63,737 nt of DNA from Ignavibacteria bacterium RIFOXYB12_FULL_35_14 (GCA_001803045.1 MHAR01000069.1:1-63737), one strand, 5' to 3'. Counted from the first letter of the stretch, positions 26,828-37,900 are shown. Notes: generated from the sequence alone by a model not told the origin. Made by a program: numbers and translations.

Positions 26828-28515
26828 TGGATCAGATATTCCATATAATTAAATACAAGCTGGTCAGTTTTATGAAAATTAACACTGACCTTAAGCCTGT
26901 GAGCATTCTGAAAAATCTCGGCTCAATGGTAGTGTATGTTTTGTTTGGAATTGGTGTTTACTTTTTCACTTTATCATCGTTGTCCTATCTATTAGAGGAA
27001 ATAAGAATAGGTACGTTTCTTTTGCATCGATTCGTTTCAATTATTCTGTTTATTTTCTTCATGGCAGTGAATGCCGGCAATATAATCGTATCTTTTTCAA
27101 CTCTTTACAAATCCAAAGAAGTTTATTATTTAATTGCGAAGCCAATTTCATTTACAAAGATTTTTCTAATAAAATTTTTAGATAATTTCTTTTACAGCTC
27201 AACAACAATGCTGTTAATGATTTCGGCTGTTATGCTTGGGTACTCAACATACTTCAAAATAGATTTTTTCTTCGTCATCTTCTTTTTCTTTTTGATGCTT
27301 CTCCCATTTATGCTAATAGCAGCTTCATTAGGAGTAATATTTCTCATGTTCATGATTCGCATATCATATAAAATTGGATTAAAAAAAGTCATTGCCGGAT
27401 TAATAATGCTTTATTTAATCGGTTTGCTCCTATTCTTTAAATCAAGCAATCCGATTTCTATCGTTGAGCAAGTGATGGTATTCTATCCGAACATAAACGG
27501 TTACTTCGGGTCACTTGATAATCCAATGTTAAAATTTCTTCCCAATTTTTGGATTGCCGATTCTTTGTATTGGTTCTCTGCAGGTAAATCGATGAATGCT
27601 TTGCCTTACATCGGCTTATTGCTTGGAACTTCGCTAATGTTTTTAATTGCCGCTCTTTTCACAGCAAAAAAACTTTATTACAAAACCTGGCTTGAATCTT
27701 TCGAATTAAAAATTAAAAACACACGACCAAAAGAAAGAATAAATTCGAAGCAGATATTCAATAACAAATCTTTTTTTACACAACAGATTGATGTTCTGCT
27801 TAAAAAGGAATTCCTGCAGTTTTTCCGGGAACCGGGACAATGGATTCACCTCTCAGTCATAATTTTTTTAATCGCAATTTTTATTGTCAGCTTAGGTGGA
27901 ATAGACGAAGGATTGCTTAATGCATATAACTATAGCCTGAGAGCAATAATTTATGTTGTAATCTTTTCGTTTAACTTATTTTTAATATCATCACTCTCGT
28001 TAAGATTCGCCTTTCCGGCACTCAGCTTGGAAGGAGATGCATACTGGAAATTGAAAAGCTCCCCAATCTCCATGAGAAAATTTGTAGTTGTAAAATTTCT
28101 AATACTTTTTTCTTTTATTTTTTTGTTAGGACAAGGATTGAATTACTTTTCACATCTAAATTTTCCGGAGGCATTGTACCTTACTTCTTCAATTAATATT
28201 GGATTTATCACGTTGGCAATAGTATCCTTAAACTTTGGGATGGGTTCGTTATTCATCAATCTCAAAGAAAAAAGTCCGATTAGAATTGCATCGTCTCAAG
28301 GTGCATCGCTAACATTTCTATTTACTATTATTCTGATTGTATTTCTGATTGCTTTATTATTCATACCGGTTTACAACTATTACAATGATATTTTTGGATT
28401 TCAAGAACGGTTAAAGAATATTTACCTTACTTCATTTATAATTGTACTAGTTTCTCTAACAATTTCACTCACATCAATTTTTCTTACAAAAAGAGCTTTA
28501 AAGCGCGATTTTTAA
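26827..28515 (+). CDS. ABC-2-like exporter membrane subunit
   Basis: This 562-residue protein has about twelve hydrophobic segments in two halves (about 30-270 and 335-555) separated by a charged linker (about 285-330). The second half begins with LKKEFLQFFREPGQW, a cytoplasmic amphipathic segment typical of ABC-2-type permeases. It shares one base with the upstream ATPase gene, so the two form an exporter. The size suggests that one polypeptide may supply both halves of the pore. The cargo is unknown. Confidence 0.8.
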   Translation: MDQIFHIIKYKLVSFMKINTDLKPVSILKNLGSMVVYVLFGIGVYFFTLSSLSYLLEEIRIGTFLLHRFVSIILFIFFMAVNAGNIIVSFSTLYKSKEVYYLIAKPISFTKIFLIKFLDNFFYSSTTMLLMISAVMLGYSTYFKIDFFFVIFFFFLMLLPFMLIAASLGVIFLMFMIRISYKIGLKKVIAGLIMLYLIGLLLFFKSSNPISIVEQVMVFYPNINGYFGSLDNPMLKFLPNFWIADSLYWFSAGKSMNALPYIGLLLGTSLMFLIAALFTAKKLYYKTWLESFELKIKNTRPKERINSKQIFNNKSFFTQQIDVLLKKEFLQFFREPGQWIHLSVIIFLIAIFIVSLGGIDEGLLNAYNYSLRAIIYVVIFSFNLFLISSLSLRFAFPALSLEGDAYWKLKSSPISMRKFVVVKFLILFSFIFLLGQGLNYFSHLNFPEALYLTSSINIGFITLAIVSLNFGMGSLFINLKEKSPIRIASSQGASLTFLFTIILIVFLIALLFIPVYNYYNDIFGFQERLKNIYLTSFIIVLVSLTISLTSIFLTKRALKRDF

Positions 28516-28566
28516 AGAACAATTTATTTTTCAAGACACGCAAAGATTTTTCTTGAACAAGTGCGT

Positions 28567-28598
28567 AAAAAAAAGCTGCTTTATTAAGGCAGCCTTTT
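28567..28598. terminator. Bidirectional terminator between convergent genes
   Basis: GCTGC (28575-28579) pairs with GCAGC (28589-28593), with eight A's on the left and TTTT on the right. It can end both the plus-strand exporter transcript and the minus-strand esterase transcript. Confidence 0.75.
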
Positions 28599-28622
28599 GA
28601 CAATAGTAAAACATATCTACTT

Positions 28623-30023
28623 TTATTTAACTAATAACATTTTCTTCACACTAATAAAATCTCCTGCTCGTAATTCATAGAAATAAGTTCCGCTGGATAA
28701 ATGATTGGCGGAGAATTCAACTTCATATTTTCCAGCGGGTTTATGCTCATTCACCAGAGTAACCATTTCATTTCCAAGCACATCATAAACAATTAATTGT
28801 ACGGGCACGATGCATCGTGCCCCTACACATGGGACAGAATATTTTATTTTTGTAGATGGATTAAATGGATTCGGATAGTTTTGCAAAAGCTCAAAATTAT
28901 TCGGTGATTGTGTGGTAAAAATATTTTCAATACCAGTTACCCATCCCATTTTATCACTTATATGATCAGCAAGGTTTTGACCCATTATCAAATGATGGCG
29001 CACTCGCGGATGCTTAGTCCAAGCCGGATCAAATGGGAAAAAGAAAGTAGTGATGTTTGTATCATTATCTGCAGCGTGTACAAATTGAACAGCACTTTCA
29101 ATATATCCCGGCCAGGGTGATCCAACTTTTGTTGCATCCATACTTCCTAATGAACAAACAATAAAAGCATTCGGATGCCTGCTGCGAATTGTACGAATAA
29201 AATCAACATAAGCAGCAACTCGTTGAGATGAATCTGGAACTGGGTTTAGGTTGCCAATCAGCCAACTGTCATTTTGAAGAAGATTTATTACAACTACATC
29301 GGGAATGTATTCGTCAAAATTCCAATTGCTTGCGGGATCATCAGGATTGAGACGATAATAATATTCGGGCATAATAAGAGGGAACCAGCTAATCATAATA
29401 CCGATTCCACTTTTTGCAATACACATATAATCAGCATCCAATAAGCGTGAGGTGATTGCACCATAAGCTAAAAAATTATTTTCTTGCGACATTTTATCAT
29501 CGGTACCGCTATCGGGTGCTTCGTTGCCCATACCGCAAGTGATTGAATTTCCATAAAACAAAATTTTATGCGCAGGTCTCACTGGCGGTTCAACCAAAGT
29601 TTTTCCATCATTAATCTGAATACCTAAAAATATTGTGGGACCTGTGGATGCTTCGGTACGACGAAAGAGAAGAAGACTGTGTACTGTATCTGTAAGTACA
29701 GCTGAAATAAGATAGATTTGACTTCCTGCATTGCAATCAATGAAATGAGGGTGCTCGTAATCTTCATCTATAAAAACATTATAATAGGATTGCCCAGTTT
29801 GATCATCTAACATAAGTATGAGTAAGGAACCCTCGAAATTAGCGCTTATGTAAGTACCGGGCCAATAAATTACCGGTTTATCTGGAACTGAATAATCAAT
29901 CCTGCCGGTATATTGAAAATTTGGATTGTCAGCTTTTATAGTTGTAACTCCGAACAACTCCGAAATAGAACAAAAAACAAATATTGCAACTATATACGTA
30001 GCATTTAGTTTTTTTCTAAACAT
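28623..30023 (-). CDS. CE2-like SGNH carbohydrate esterase with T9SS sorting domain
   Basis: This 466-residue protein has a signal peptide (about 1-25), a beta-sandwich (about 35-140, QYTGRIDYSVPDKPVIYWPG) and an SGNH hydrolase domain (about 150-365), the two-domain layout of carbohydrate esterase family 2 acetyl esterases. The catalytic Ser160 lies in GNSIT (normally GDSIT), Asn251 in LLQND and His338 in TKHPRVRHH. A T9SS type A domain follows. Its loop contains residues encoded by a 30-bp palindrome (VGARCIVPV) that is repeated between genes at 18516. Likely job: removing acetyl groups from polysaccharide outside the cell. It is the last gene of the 33992-28623 run of secreted proteins. Confidence 0.85.
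   Translation of the reverse strand: MFRKKLNATYIVAIFVFCSISELFGVTTIKADNPNFQYTGRIDYSVPDKPVIYWPGTYISANFEGSLLILMLDDQTGQSYYNVFIDEDYEHPHFIDCNAGSQIYLISAVLTDTVHSLLLFRRTEASTGPTIFLGIQINDGKTLVEPPVRPAHKILFYGNSITCGMGNEAPDSGTDDKMSQENNFLAYGAITSRLLDADYMCIAKSGIGIMISWFPLIMPEYYYRLNPDDPASNWNFDEYIPDVVVINLLQNDSWLIGNLNPVPDSSQRVAAYVDFIRTIRSRHPNAFIVCSLGSMDATKVGSPWPGYIESAVQFVHAADNDTNITTFFFPFDPAWTKHPRVRHHLIMGQNLADHISDKMGWVTGIENIFTTQSPNNFELLQNYPNPFNPSTKIKYSVPCVGARCIVPVQLIVYDVLGNEMVTLVNEHKPAGKYEVEFSANHLSSGTYFYELRAGDFISVKKMLLVK
28798..28827. repeat. 30-bp palindromic element inside the esterase gene
   Basis: The palindrome has GGGCACGATG/CATCGTGCCC as its perfect 20-bp core, with TGTA and CTACA ends and one mismatch overall. 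It is 30 bp, so it adds 10 codons without shifting the frame. It sits in the loop before the QLIVYDVLGNE strand of the T9SS domain. An intergenic copy is at 18516-18545. Confidence 0.85.
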
Positions 30024-30118
30024 TTTAAATTCTCTCGATTATAAAGGTAGCATTGACTATCGTCTTTAATTGTTTGGCTACTATGTGTCGTACTTAAAGT
30101 ACCACTAGCATAAAAAAA

Positions 30119-32656
30119 TCATTTCATCAATAACATTTTCCTCACGCTAACAAAATCACCGGCTCGTAATTCATAAAAATAAGCTCCGCTGGTCAACTTC
30201 ATGTTGCTCGACGGAAAATTAACTTTGTAATTTCCGGCACTCTGATATCCATTAACTAATTCCGCTACCTGGTTTCCTAGAATATCAAATACTTTAAATG
30301 TTACAAAACTTTCCTTCGGTAGCTGATAATTAATCGTTGTTATAGGATTGAATGGGTTCGGATAATTCTGACTCAATTCATAAACTTTAGGTATAACATC
30401 TTCCTCAACACCCGTTACAAAGTTAAACGATGTTACATTTGACCAGCTTGACCATTTTACATTATGATCGCGATACTTAACTCTGTAACGATACAATTCA
30501 CCATTTGTAAACAGAGATGTAGGAAATGATAACTTAGTTAAATCAATTCCACTATTACGATCAATAGGTTCGTAATTAAAATCAGCACCATATATGTTTT
30601 TCCAGTTTACCATCGTGTCAATTACAGTAGTACTAAAATTTTCATTTTGTGAGACTTGAATTTTCACAGTCATCAGTGAATCACCGCTAATCTCTGAAGT
30701 GTTAAAAGTAATCTTAGTCGTATCAATTGTTGGGGCATTTGTAACCGGATCAGCAGGTGCAGGCTGATTCGCTTTTCTGTACCATGTATCCATTATTTCA
30801 TTATCACGAGCTTTGCTTGAATTACCTAAACTGAACATTTTAGATTCATATGTGTTGTTTGCCGGATCAATTTCAATTATCTGATAGAAATAATGATCAA
30901 GCGTAACATGGATATTCGAAAAATCATTGTTAGCATAAGCTCCCCAACGATCTGTAGCGCCGCCACTACCGCCGCCGCATACAATTCTAAAATCACCTCT
31001 GGAGTTCAAAGCAATAGATTCCCAGGATCCTCTTTCATATCCGTGAGTATGCCCATAAGAATGTTGTATAACTTTCGAGTACTTTTTAAGAATCGGATAA
31101 ACCTCGTTTGTAATGTACTGAACTTTAAAAGCCTCATAAGTCATTCCCTCACCCCACAACTCAGTAATTGTAAAATGGTGAGATATAACAAAAACAAAAT
31201 TAATAGTTGAATCTGCTTCTGCTTGCGCTAATGCTTGATCAAGCCAGATCTTTTGCAATGTAAAAAAACTGCTTGCGTTTGAATTTATACCGATGAATAA
31301 AGTATTTGCGATTCTGTAGGACCAAAATCTTTCTGCAGCAGTAACGTACGGAGTCACATCGTCATACTTCATGTACTTATAATAGTTCTGATGTTCTATT
31401 TCATGATTTCCAGCTACTGTCATGAAGGGGATGTTGGGTGAAAGGAAGGACATCGGTGCAAAGTATTGATCAGTCCACTGAACAATATTGCTGCCATCAA
31501 CAACTAAATCTCCTGAAATAAGAACCATGTTTAAATGATTTTGAATGTCACTTCCGTATAATTCCTGGATTTTCTTTTTAGCTTCTTTAATAACCTTTAC
31601 AGCCATAGTTGTATCACCGCTATGAGGATCACTCAATAACAAAAATCTAATTTTACCCGTGTGATTACTATCTGGCAAAGTTTTAAAAGTGTATGCAGAC
31701 GATGAACCGCTACCGCTTACTGCCTTATAAAAATATTCAGTATTCGGCTGCAGACCAGTTAATTTGACTGAATGCCATCTATAAGCACCAGCTATTATTT
31801 CACTTGTTCCAGTTTCGGTTTGACCTAAGGCAGCAGTAGTACCAAACTCAACACTTGTTGTGGTGGCCATTGTATCATGCCAGCAAACATACATCGAACT
31901 TGTTGTAGGTTCTTGCAAGTAAGGAACAAGAATTAATTGTGTGCCAGGAACTGAGGGCGGCTTATGACCAAACCCGCCAAGATCTTTTATTTCGGCACCT
32001 GATAAAGCTCTATCCCAAATGCCAATTTCTGATACAACAATGTTATTATCCTCGCCATCTTCATCCGCAAACATCAGAAGCAGGGAATCAAGAGAGAATC
32101 TGCCATCAATTGATTGAACTGTTCCGTTATTGAGTATTTCACCATCCAAATAATATTTGTATTGTGTACCATTCTTCACGGATAGGACCAACCTGTACCA
32201 TTCATTAATTTTAACATTGTAAGCAGAATATCCAGTTGCTGCAACTCCAATGCTGCCGCTTGTATTAATAAAGCAATCACCATCATTATTATTAAGAATT
32301 GTGGTTTGAAAGAAGCAATGCCATATTCCCAATGCTTCAACCTTAAAATCTACTTGCAAGGTGTATTCGTTCACTTTAGTTCCACCACCGTTTGGCGCAA
32401 TTTGATGTTTCATTTTATAATAACTGCCCACTCCGATTTTGGCTGCATAGTCAGTAGAGTTAGGTCCCTCAGCGACCTGATGTGAACCGACTAATTGCAA
32501 GAGTAATCCGTATCCCACTACCGGTGTAACAAGGTTAGTTGTATCATTAAAATTCCACCAGCCAACTCTGTCAGCAGTTAAGCTGTTGCCTGCAAAACTA
32601 TATGAACCAAATATTATTAAAGAAAAAAGAGCAAGAGTTAGCTTATTTACATCCAT
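30119..32656 (-). CDS. Secreted metallophosphoesterase with LamG and T9SS domains
   Basis: This 845-residue protein runs as follows: signal peptide (1-22), LamG/concanavalin-like domain (about 30-225), purple-acid-phosphatase-type N-terminal domain (about 240-330, TTSSMYVCWHD...GLQPNTEYFYKAVSG), calcineurin-like phosphoesterase (about 335-600), fibronectin-like domain (about 640-745) and T9SS type A domain. The metal-site motifs are complete: LLSDPH, SGDLV, AGNHE, ISHHF and GHTHGYE. It probably hydrolyses phosphate esters outside the cell, with the LamG domain binding glycans. The LamG domain closely matches that of the next upstream gene (shared APNGGGTKVNEY), so they are partial paralogues. 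Confidence 0.87.
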   Translation of the reverse strand: MDVNKLTLALFSLIIFGSYSFAGNSLTADRVGWWNFNDTTNLVTPVVGYGLLLQLVGSHQVAEGPNSTDYAAKIGVGSYYKMKHQIAPNGGGTKVNEYTLQVDFKVEALGIWHCFFQTTILNNNDGDCFINTSGSIGVAATGYSAYNVKINEWYRLVLSVKNGTQYKYYLDGEILNNGTVQSIDGRFSLDSLLLMFADEDGEDNNIVVSEIGIWDRALSGAEIKDLGGFGHKPPSVPGTQLILVPYLQEPTTSSMYVCWHDTMATTTSVEFGTTAALGQTETGTSEIIAGAYRWHSVKLTGLQPNTEYFYKAVSGSGSSSAYTFKTLPDSNHTGKIRFLLLSDPHSGDTTMAVKVIKEAKKKIQELYGSDIQNHLNMVLISGDLVVDGSNIVQWTDQYFAPMSFLSPNIPFMTVAGNHEIEHQNYYKYMKYDDVTPYVTAAERFWSYRIANTLFIGINSNASSFFTLQKIWLDQALAQAEADSTINFVFVISHHFTITELWGEGMTYEAFKVQYITNEVYPILKKYSKVIQHSYGHTHGYERGSWESIALNSRGDFRIVCGGGSGGATDRWGAYANNDFSNIHVTLDHYFYQIIEIDPANNTYESKMFSLGNSSKARDNEIMDTWYRKANQPAPADPVTNAPTIDTTKITFNTSEISGDSLMTVKIQVSQNENFSTTVIDTMVNWKNIYGADFNYEPIDRNSGIDLTKLSFPTSLFTNGELYRYRVKYRDHNVKWSSWSNVTSFNFVTGVEEDVIPKVYELSQNYPNPFNPITTINYQLPKESFVTFKVFDILGNQVAELVNGYQSAGNYKVNFPSSNMKLTSGAYFYELRAGDFVSVRKMLLMK

Positions 32657-32726
32657 TCCTTCCTCACAAATTAAAATGAGGATTCCTCAGAATTGAAGTC
32701 TGAAAAATCCTCAAGTAAAAAAATAA

Positions 32727-33992
32727 TTATTTGTTTAGCATCATTTTGATTCGTTGAACTTTTTCATTTGCTCTTAATTCTACAAAATAAATTCCACTTG
32801 ATAAAGTTGCGCCATTAATATTAGAATTAAATTGCTGTTCATAGTACCCTGCAGACTGATAACCATTAAACAATTCTGTAACAAGCTCTCCGATTGAATT
32901 ATAAATCTTTAAACTTACAAATGCATCCCCAGATAAATTGTAGGAAATTATTGTGGATGGATTAAATGGATTGGGATAATTATTATATAATTTAAAGGTA
33001 GTTGGAACAATTTCAACTTCAACGATACTTGAATAATAGAAAGATCCGTCGTAATCTATTTGTTTTAATCTATACAAATATTTTCCTGCTTTTTCCGGTC
33101 TATCTACAAAAGCATAATCCTGAGCCCTAGTTGTAGTTCCGTTTCCTTTTACAAACCCAACAGCATTCCAATCCTGCTGTAAATCTTTCCTTTGTATTTC
33201 GAAGCCATTGTTATTTGTTTCAGTAGCGGTTGCCCAGAGAAGCGTAACATTTCCAAGCAACTGAGAAACTGTGAAAGAGGTAAGCTCAACAGGGATAACT
33301 GTTCCTACGACCCCAAATACAGCAACTTCAGCATCGGAAAGTGGATAATCCCAAATTGCAACTTCAGCAATATCGATCTCACCATCATCACCATCATCAT
33401 CACCAAATAAATACAAAACAGATGCTAGTGAATAACGGACATCGTCTACCGGTCTAACATTATGTTGAAAAATGAATTGTCCGTCTATATAGGCTTTAAA
33501 AAAATTTCCATTATCAACCGTTAATATTAATCTATACCATGTGTCATTAGAAACCACAAAAGGTGTTGTATATCCCAAATCCAGTGTCCCCAAAGCTCCA
33601 GAGCTACTTCTAATAAAGTATTCACCATCATTGGCAGTAATCACTGGATCAGTCTGGAAAAAGTTATGCCACATACCTAGTGCTTGAGCAACTTTAAAAT
33701 CAAACATAAGTGAATACTCATTTACTTTTGTCCCACCACCATTTGGAGCGATTCCATGAGTAGCAGTATAATGACTACCTACCCCTATTCTTGTTGCTCC
33801 ATTACCGGCGGTTGGACCAGCTACTGCTAAATCAGTACCAGATAATGCTAGATCGGAACCATAACCAGGCTCTGCCGTAGTTAAATTAGCCGGATTGTCA
33901 AATTTCCACCAGCCATTTTGTGAGTAAGACGAAAACGATGATAGCATAAATAAAGCTATCAATAGAACCGATCGAAGTAAGAGAATTTTCAT
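32727..33992 (-). CDS. LamG-domain secreted protein with T9SS sorting domain
   Basis: This 421-residue protein has a signal peptide (about 1-24), a LamG/concanavalin-like domain (about 27-225, GWWKFDNPANL...APNGGGTKVNEYSL...FFKAYIDGQF), a fibronectin-like linker (ELTSFTVSQLLGNVTLLWATATETNNNGFEIQRK) and a T9SS type A domain (YNNYPNPFNPSTIISYNLSG). No catalytic motif is seen, so glycan or cell-surface binding is the inferred role. AGAGGTG lies before the start. It is the first gene of the secreted run with the phosphoesterase and esterase downstream (gaps of 70 and 95 bp), and lies about 200 bp below the response-regulator gene. Confidence 0.85.
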   Translation of the reverse strand: MKILLLRSVLLIALFMLSSFSSYSQNGWWKFDNPANLTTAEPGYGSDLALSGTDLAVAGPTAGNGATRIGVGSHYTATHGIAPNGGGTKVNEYSLMFDFKVAQALGMWHNFFQTDPVITANDGEYFIRSSSGALGTLDLGYTTPFVVSNDTWYRLILTVDNGNFFKAYIDGQFIFQHNVRPVDDVRYSLASVLYLFGDDDGDDGEIDIAEVAIWDYPLSDAEVAVFGVVGTVIPVELTSFTVSQLLGNVTLLWATATETNNNGFEIQRKDLQQDWNAVGFVKGNGTTTRAQDYAFVDRPEKAGKYLYRLKQIDYDGSFYYSSIVEVEIVPTTFKLYNNYPNPFNPSTIISYNLSGDAFVSLKIYNSIGELVTELFNGYQSAGYYEQQFNSNINGATLSSGIYFVELRANEKVQRIKMMLNK

Positions 33993-34199
33993 AACAGCAC
34001 CTCTTTCTTTTTGTTGTGTGATTGTGATTTATGCTTTTTAAGCGTAATTATTTAATAATTAATTCCAATTCTCTAAAACGTTTAAAAATATATTGGATGG
34101 CTGTAGAGGACAATCCCTCATTCGAGGTATTTTGCAAACATGCAATGATAAGATTGATAATTTAGCTGGTTTGTAAATTGAAATAAGCGGAAAGCTGTT

Positions 34200-34862
34200 C
34201 TAAAGAATATTTTCTTTATAAACTTTAGAAACAGCACCCGATTTGCTATTGACATGCAGCTTACTGTAAATATTTTTCATGTGTGTGGTTACGGTATGAA
34301 AACTAATAAAAAGTTTATCGGCAATTTGCTGCCTTGTAAGTCCGCTTGTAACTAACTGCAGAAGTTCCTTCTCGCGTGTTGTTAAACCGTAATCAGCTTT
34401 CTTCGGCTTGAGCTGACTGAATATTTCCAAAACTTTATGGGCAATCGGCATACTCATTGGGGCACCGCCTGCTATGGCCTCTTCTATACTGTTGATGATC
34501 TTCTCAGGTGAAGAATCTTTTAATAAATAGCCCGATGCACCAGCGCAAAGAGCATCGAAAACTTTCTCATTATCATCGTAAACAGTCAGAATAATTATGT
34601 GCGTAGTAGGAGAAATAGATTTTATTTTTTCAATACCTTGAATTCCACTCATCCCGGGTAAATTTATATCAAGTAAAATAATCTCCGGCGGAACATCACT
34701 TGCAAGTTTTACTAATGCTTCTTCACATGATTCAAATGCTTGCGTGCATTGCATACCAGTGGTTCGGTTTATTAACCACTTCATAGTTCTCCTGAAATGA
34801 GCATTATCCTCAACCAGCCAAATGTTGTGAAAGTCCTTATTTAGATTTTTTGTTTTGCTCAT
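34200..34862 (-). CDS. LuxR/NarL-family response regulator
   Basis: This 220-residue cytoplasmic regulator has a receiver domain (WLVEDNAHFRR start, phospho-acceptor Asp in ILLDINLPGMSG, switch Thr in ILTVYDD, Lys in YLLKDSSPEK) and a GerE/LuxR helix-turn-helix (LTTREKELLQLVTSGLTRQQIADKLFISFHTVTTHMKNIYSKL). The start at 34862 (MSKTKNLNKDF) is preferred to 34904 because the longer form adds 14 unconserved residues. The histidine kinase gene lies 86 bp upstream on the same strand and is its obvious partner. The downstream secreted esterase/phosphoesterase genes are plausible targets (inference). Confidence 0.9.
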   Translation of the reverse strand: MSKTKNLNKDFHNIWLVEDNAHFRRTMKWLINRTTGMQCTQAFESCEEALVKLASDVPPEIILLDINLPGMSGIQGIEKIKSISPTTHIIILTVYDDNEKVFDALCAGASGYLLKDSSPEKIINSIEEAIAGGAPMSMPIAHKVLEIFSQLKPKKADYGLTTREKELLQLVTSGLTRQQIADKLFISFHTVTTHMKNIYSKLHVNSKSGAVSKVYKENIL

Positions 34863-34948
34863 AATTAAATATTCATAATGGACGAGATATTTCCCATACC
34901 GCAATCAAGGTATTTTTAATTTAATGATTCGCTTAGCACATACAATAA

Positions 34949-37900
34949 TTATTTATTACTGCCAAATGGAACAACAAGTTTAATAACTGTTCCGTTTCCA
35001 ATCTCGCTGTAAATTTTTACTTCGGCATTCATATTTGCGGCTCTTCTCTTTATGCTGCGCAAACCAGTATTTTCTTGTACTTTTTTTTCATCAAATCCTT
35101 TTCCATCATCTTTAATCATTAATAAAAAAGTATTACCAAGATTGCGAAGTTCTATTTCACAACTTTGGGAATTTGCATGACGGACCACATTATTTAATGC
35201 TTCTTTATAAATAAGATAAATGTTTCGTCTGATTTCCAAATTTAATTCTTCCAGCTCAACTTCTGAATTCACCTTGAAAGACCAATTCATACCAGCTAAA
35301 AGTTTTGCAGCGGTTTCTTTCATTTTAAGAATCATATCTTTCCCAAAATCATTATTTGGATTAATAAACCAAATTAAATCGCGCATCGTTTCAACAGTTT
35401 CTTGTACTGTTTTACTTATGAATGATGCAAGTTCCTGCTGAGTTTCATCAATGGAACTATTATTTAACAATAATTGACTGTCGATGCTGATGCTGCTTAA
35501 GTTGCTTCCTATTTCATCATGAAGATCATTTGCAATATTTAATCTTATGTTTTGAATGGCCAAAGATTGTTTTAATCGGTAGAGATAAATCAAATATCCA
35601 ATTCCTAATAATATAATTACAACAAGAATTTTAAACCACCAAGTCATCCACCAAGCGGGAGTTATAATTACTGAAAGCGATAATGGGGAACACCATACAC
35701 CATCTGCATTGCAAGCTTTGAAATGAAACTTATATTCTCCGGGAGGAACATCAGTATAGAATGCGGCTGATCGCGAACCTGAATACACCCAGCTTGGATC
35801 TAAGCCTTCAAGTAAATAGGCAAATTGGTGTTTATGAGATGGTGCAATGTCAAGTGCTGAAAATTCAAATGAGAAAAAGTTCTGATCATAATTGAGCAAA
35901 ATTTCTTTTGTTGATGAAAGTGATTGCGGCAGTTCAGCTTCCTTACCAAATATTTTAAATGAAGTAAGCACAACTAACGGAGGCTGACTGTCAATTTTAA
36001 CTGAGGATGGATGAAATGAAATTAATCCGTTAATAGTTCCAAAGTACATTTGCCCCGTCTTATTCTTTAAGCTAGCATGCCAATTAAATTGATTGTGGAT
36101 TATACCATCGGATACATCATAGTTTCTAAATTTTTCTTTCTCCGGATCAAATTTCGATAAGCCATTAAGCGTGCTGATCCATAAAAAACCCTTCTCATCT
36201 TCAAGAATACCGAAAACAACATCATTTGGAAGGCCTTGCTTTAAAGAATATAGAATAAATTTTCCGCTTGTCTTATCAAATTTGTTTATACCTCCGCTGT
36301 GAGTTCCAGCCCAAATGTAACCTTTCGAATCTTCAACAATGCAGGTAATTTTATTCGAGCTGATGCTATAATTCAATGTTGGATCCGGGATGTACTGAAA
36401 AAACTTTTTTTCTTTTTTTGAATAACGCAATAGTCCATCCAGCCAGGTTCCAATCCATAGTTCACCTGCACTGTCTTCAAAAAAGGTGTTGGCAGAATAT
36501 TTTTGGGGGAAAGAATTTCTGCCCACAACCTCTGGTTTAAAATCTATCAACGATCGAGTGGTACGATTAAATACTTTTAGACCGCTGTTTGTTCCTATCA
36601 GCAATGTTCCATCCGAAGTTTCTAAAATTTTATGAATCCAGTTGTCATCCACACTTTCAGGCTTATTTGGATTGAAAATAAAATGCTGGAAAGATTCATC
36701 CTTGGGGTTGAAACAATTTAATCCAAAGTTTCTTGTTCCTATCCATATTTTGCCAAATCGATCTTCAAATAGCGCGGTAACATCATCCTCAGCTAAGCTG
36801 TTCGGATTGTTAGGATCATGATGATAATGCTTAATGGTGTTTTTGCGAAGATCAATTCTATCGAATCCGGATCCAGCCAATCCTAACCACAAAATATTAT
36901 CATGTCCTTCAACAATTCCGCTGATTACTCTTCCGCCTAAGCCAGTATTTCTGAATGGGAAAAATCTAAAGTGAACAAAAGGTTTTACAGCGGATAGTTT
37001 ATTTAATCCATCCTCAGTTCCTATCCAAAGATTCTTTTTCCTATCTTCATAAATCCATCTGATTCGATTCATAGTAAGCGAATTCGGATCGTCTTCTTCT
37101 CTAATGAGGTGATGAGTGTGAGATTTGCCTGATTGATCTTTCACAATCAAGTAAAGTCCATAATACTCATAAGTTCCAATCCATAGCCGATTGTAGCTAT
37201 CCCTGAAGGTTTGACGAACTGGTGAATTCAAAACAGACTGTATTTCTCCTGGCAAATTTAAATTATGAACATAAAAATCTTTTTCGGGATCATATAGATC
37301 AACTCCAAAATCCGAGCTGATAATAATTTTCTTACCTAACCCTTTTTCTATAAACCAGATGTTGTTATTAGAAAAAGTTGTATTGGTTGGTGGACGTACA
37401 AAATTTTTAATAATATTCTTTTGTTCATCGATAAAAGAAAAACCGCTTCCCCAACTTCCAATCCATAATGTATTATCCGGGTTTACAGCGAGAGTTGTTA
37501 TATTATTATTTAGCAGCCGAATTAAACTGCCGGTGTCGGTGCTATAGTTGCGAATGCTCCTTGATGCAGGATTATATTTGAATAGCCCGCCGGTCAGCGT
37601 TCCAAACCATAGATTCTTATAATTGTCTTCGGCAATGCATTGAATATATCTATCCTTTGCAAAATTTGTTTCGATTTTTATAAATGATTCATGAATAGGA
37701 TCATATTTGCATAACCCGCCGCCCCAAGTGCCAACCCAAAATGTTTCATCGGAACTTTCAAGCAAACTCATAACATAATTTTCGGGAATAGAATTTTTCA
37801 GTGAAGGGTCATGCTTGAAGACAAAGAATTTTTGTCCATCAAATCTGTTTAGTCCATCTTTTGTGGCTATCCAAATAAATCCATCACGGGTTTGGAGAAT

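Noticed and set aside
30893-31210. A 105-codon plus-strand frame in the metallophosphoesterase gene
   Set aside because: It lies over the catalytic motifs of the minus-strand enzyme and has no independent support.
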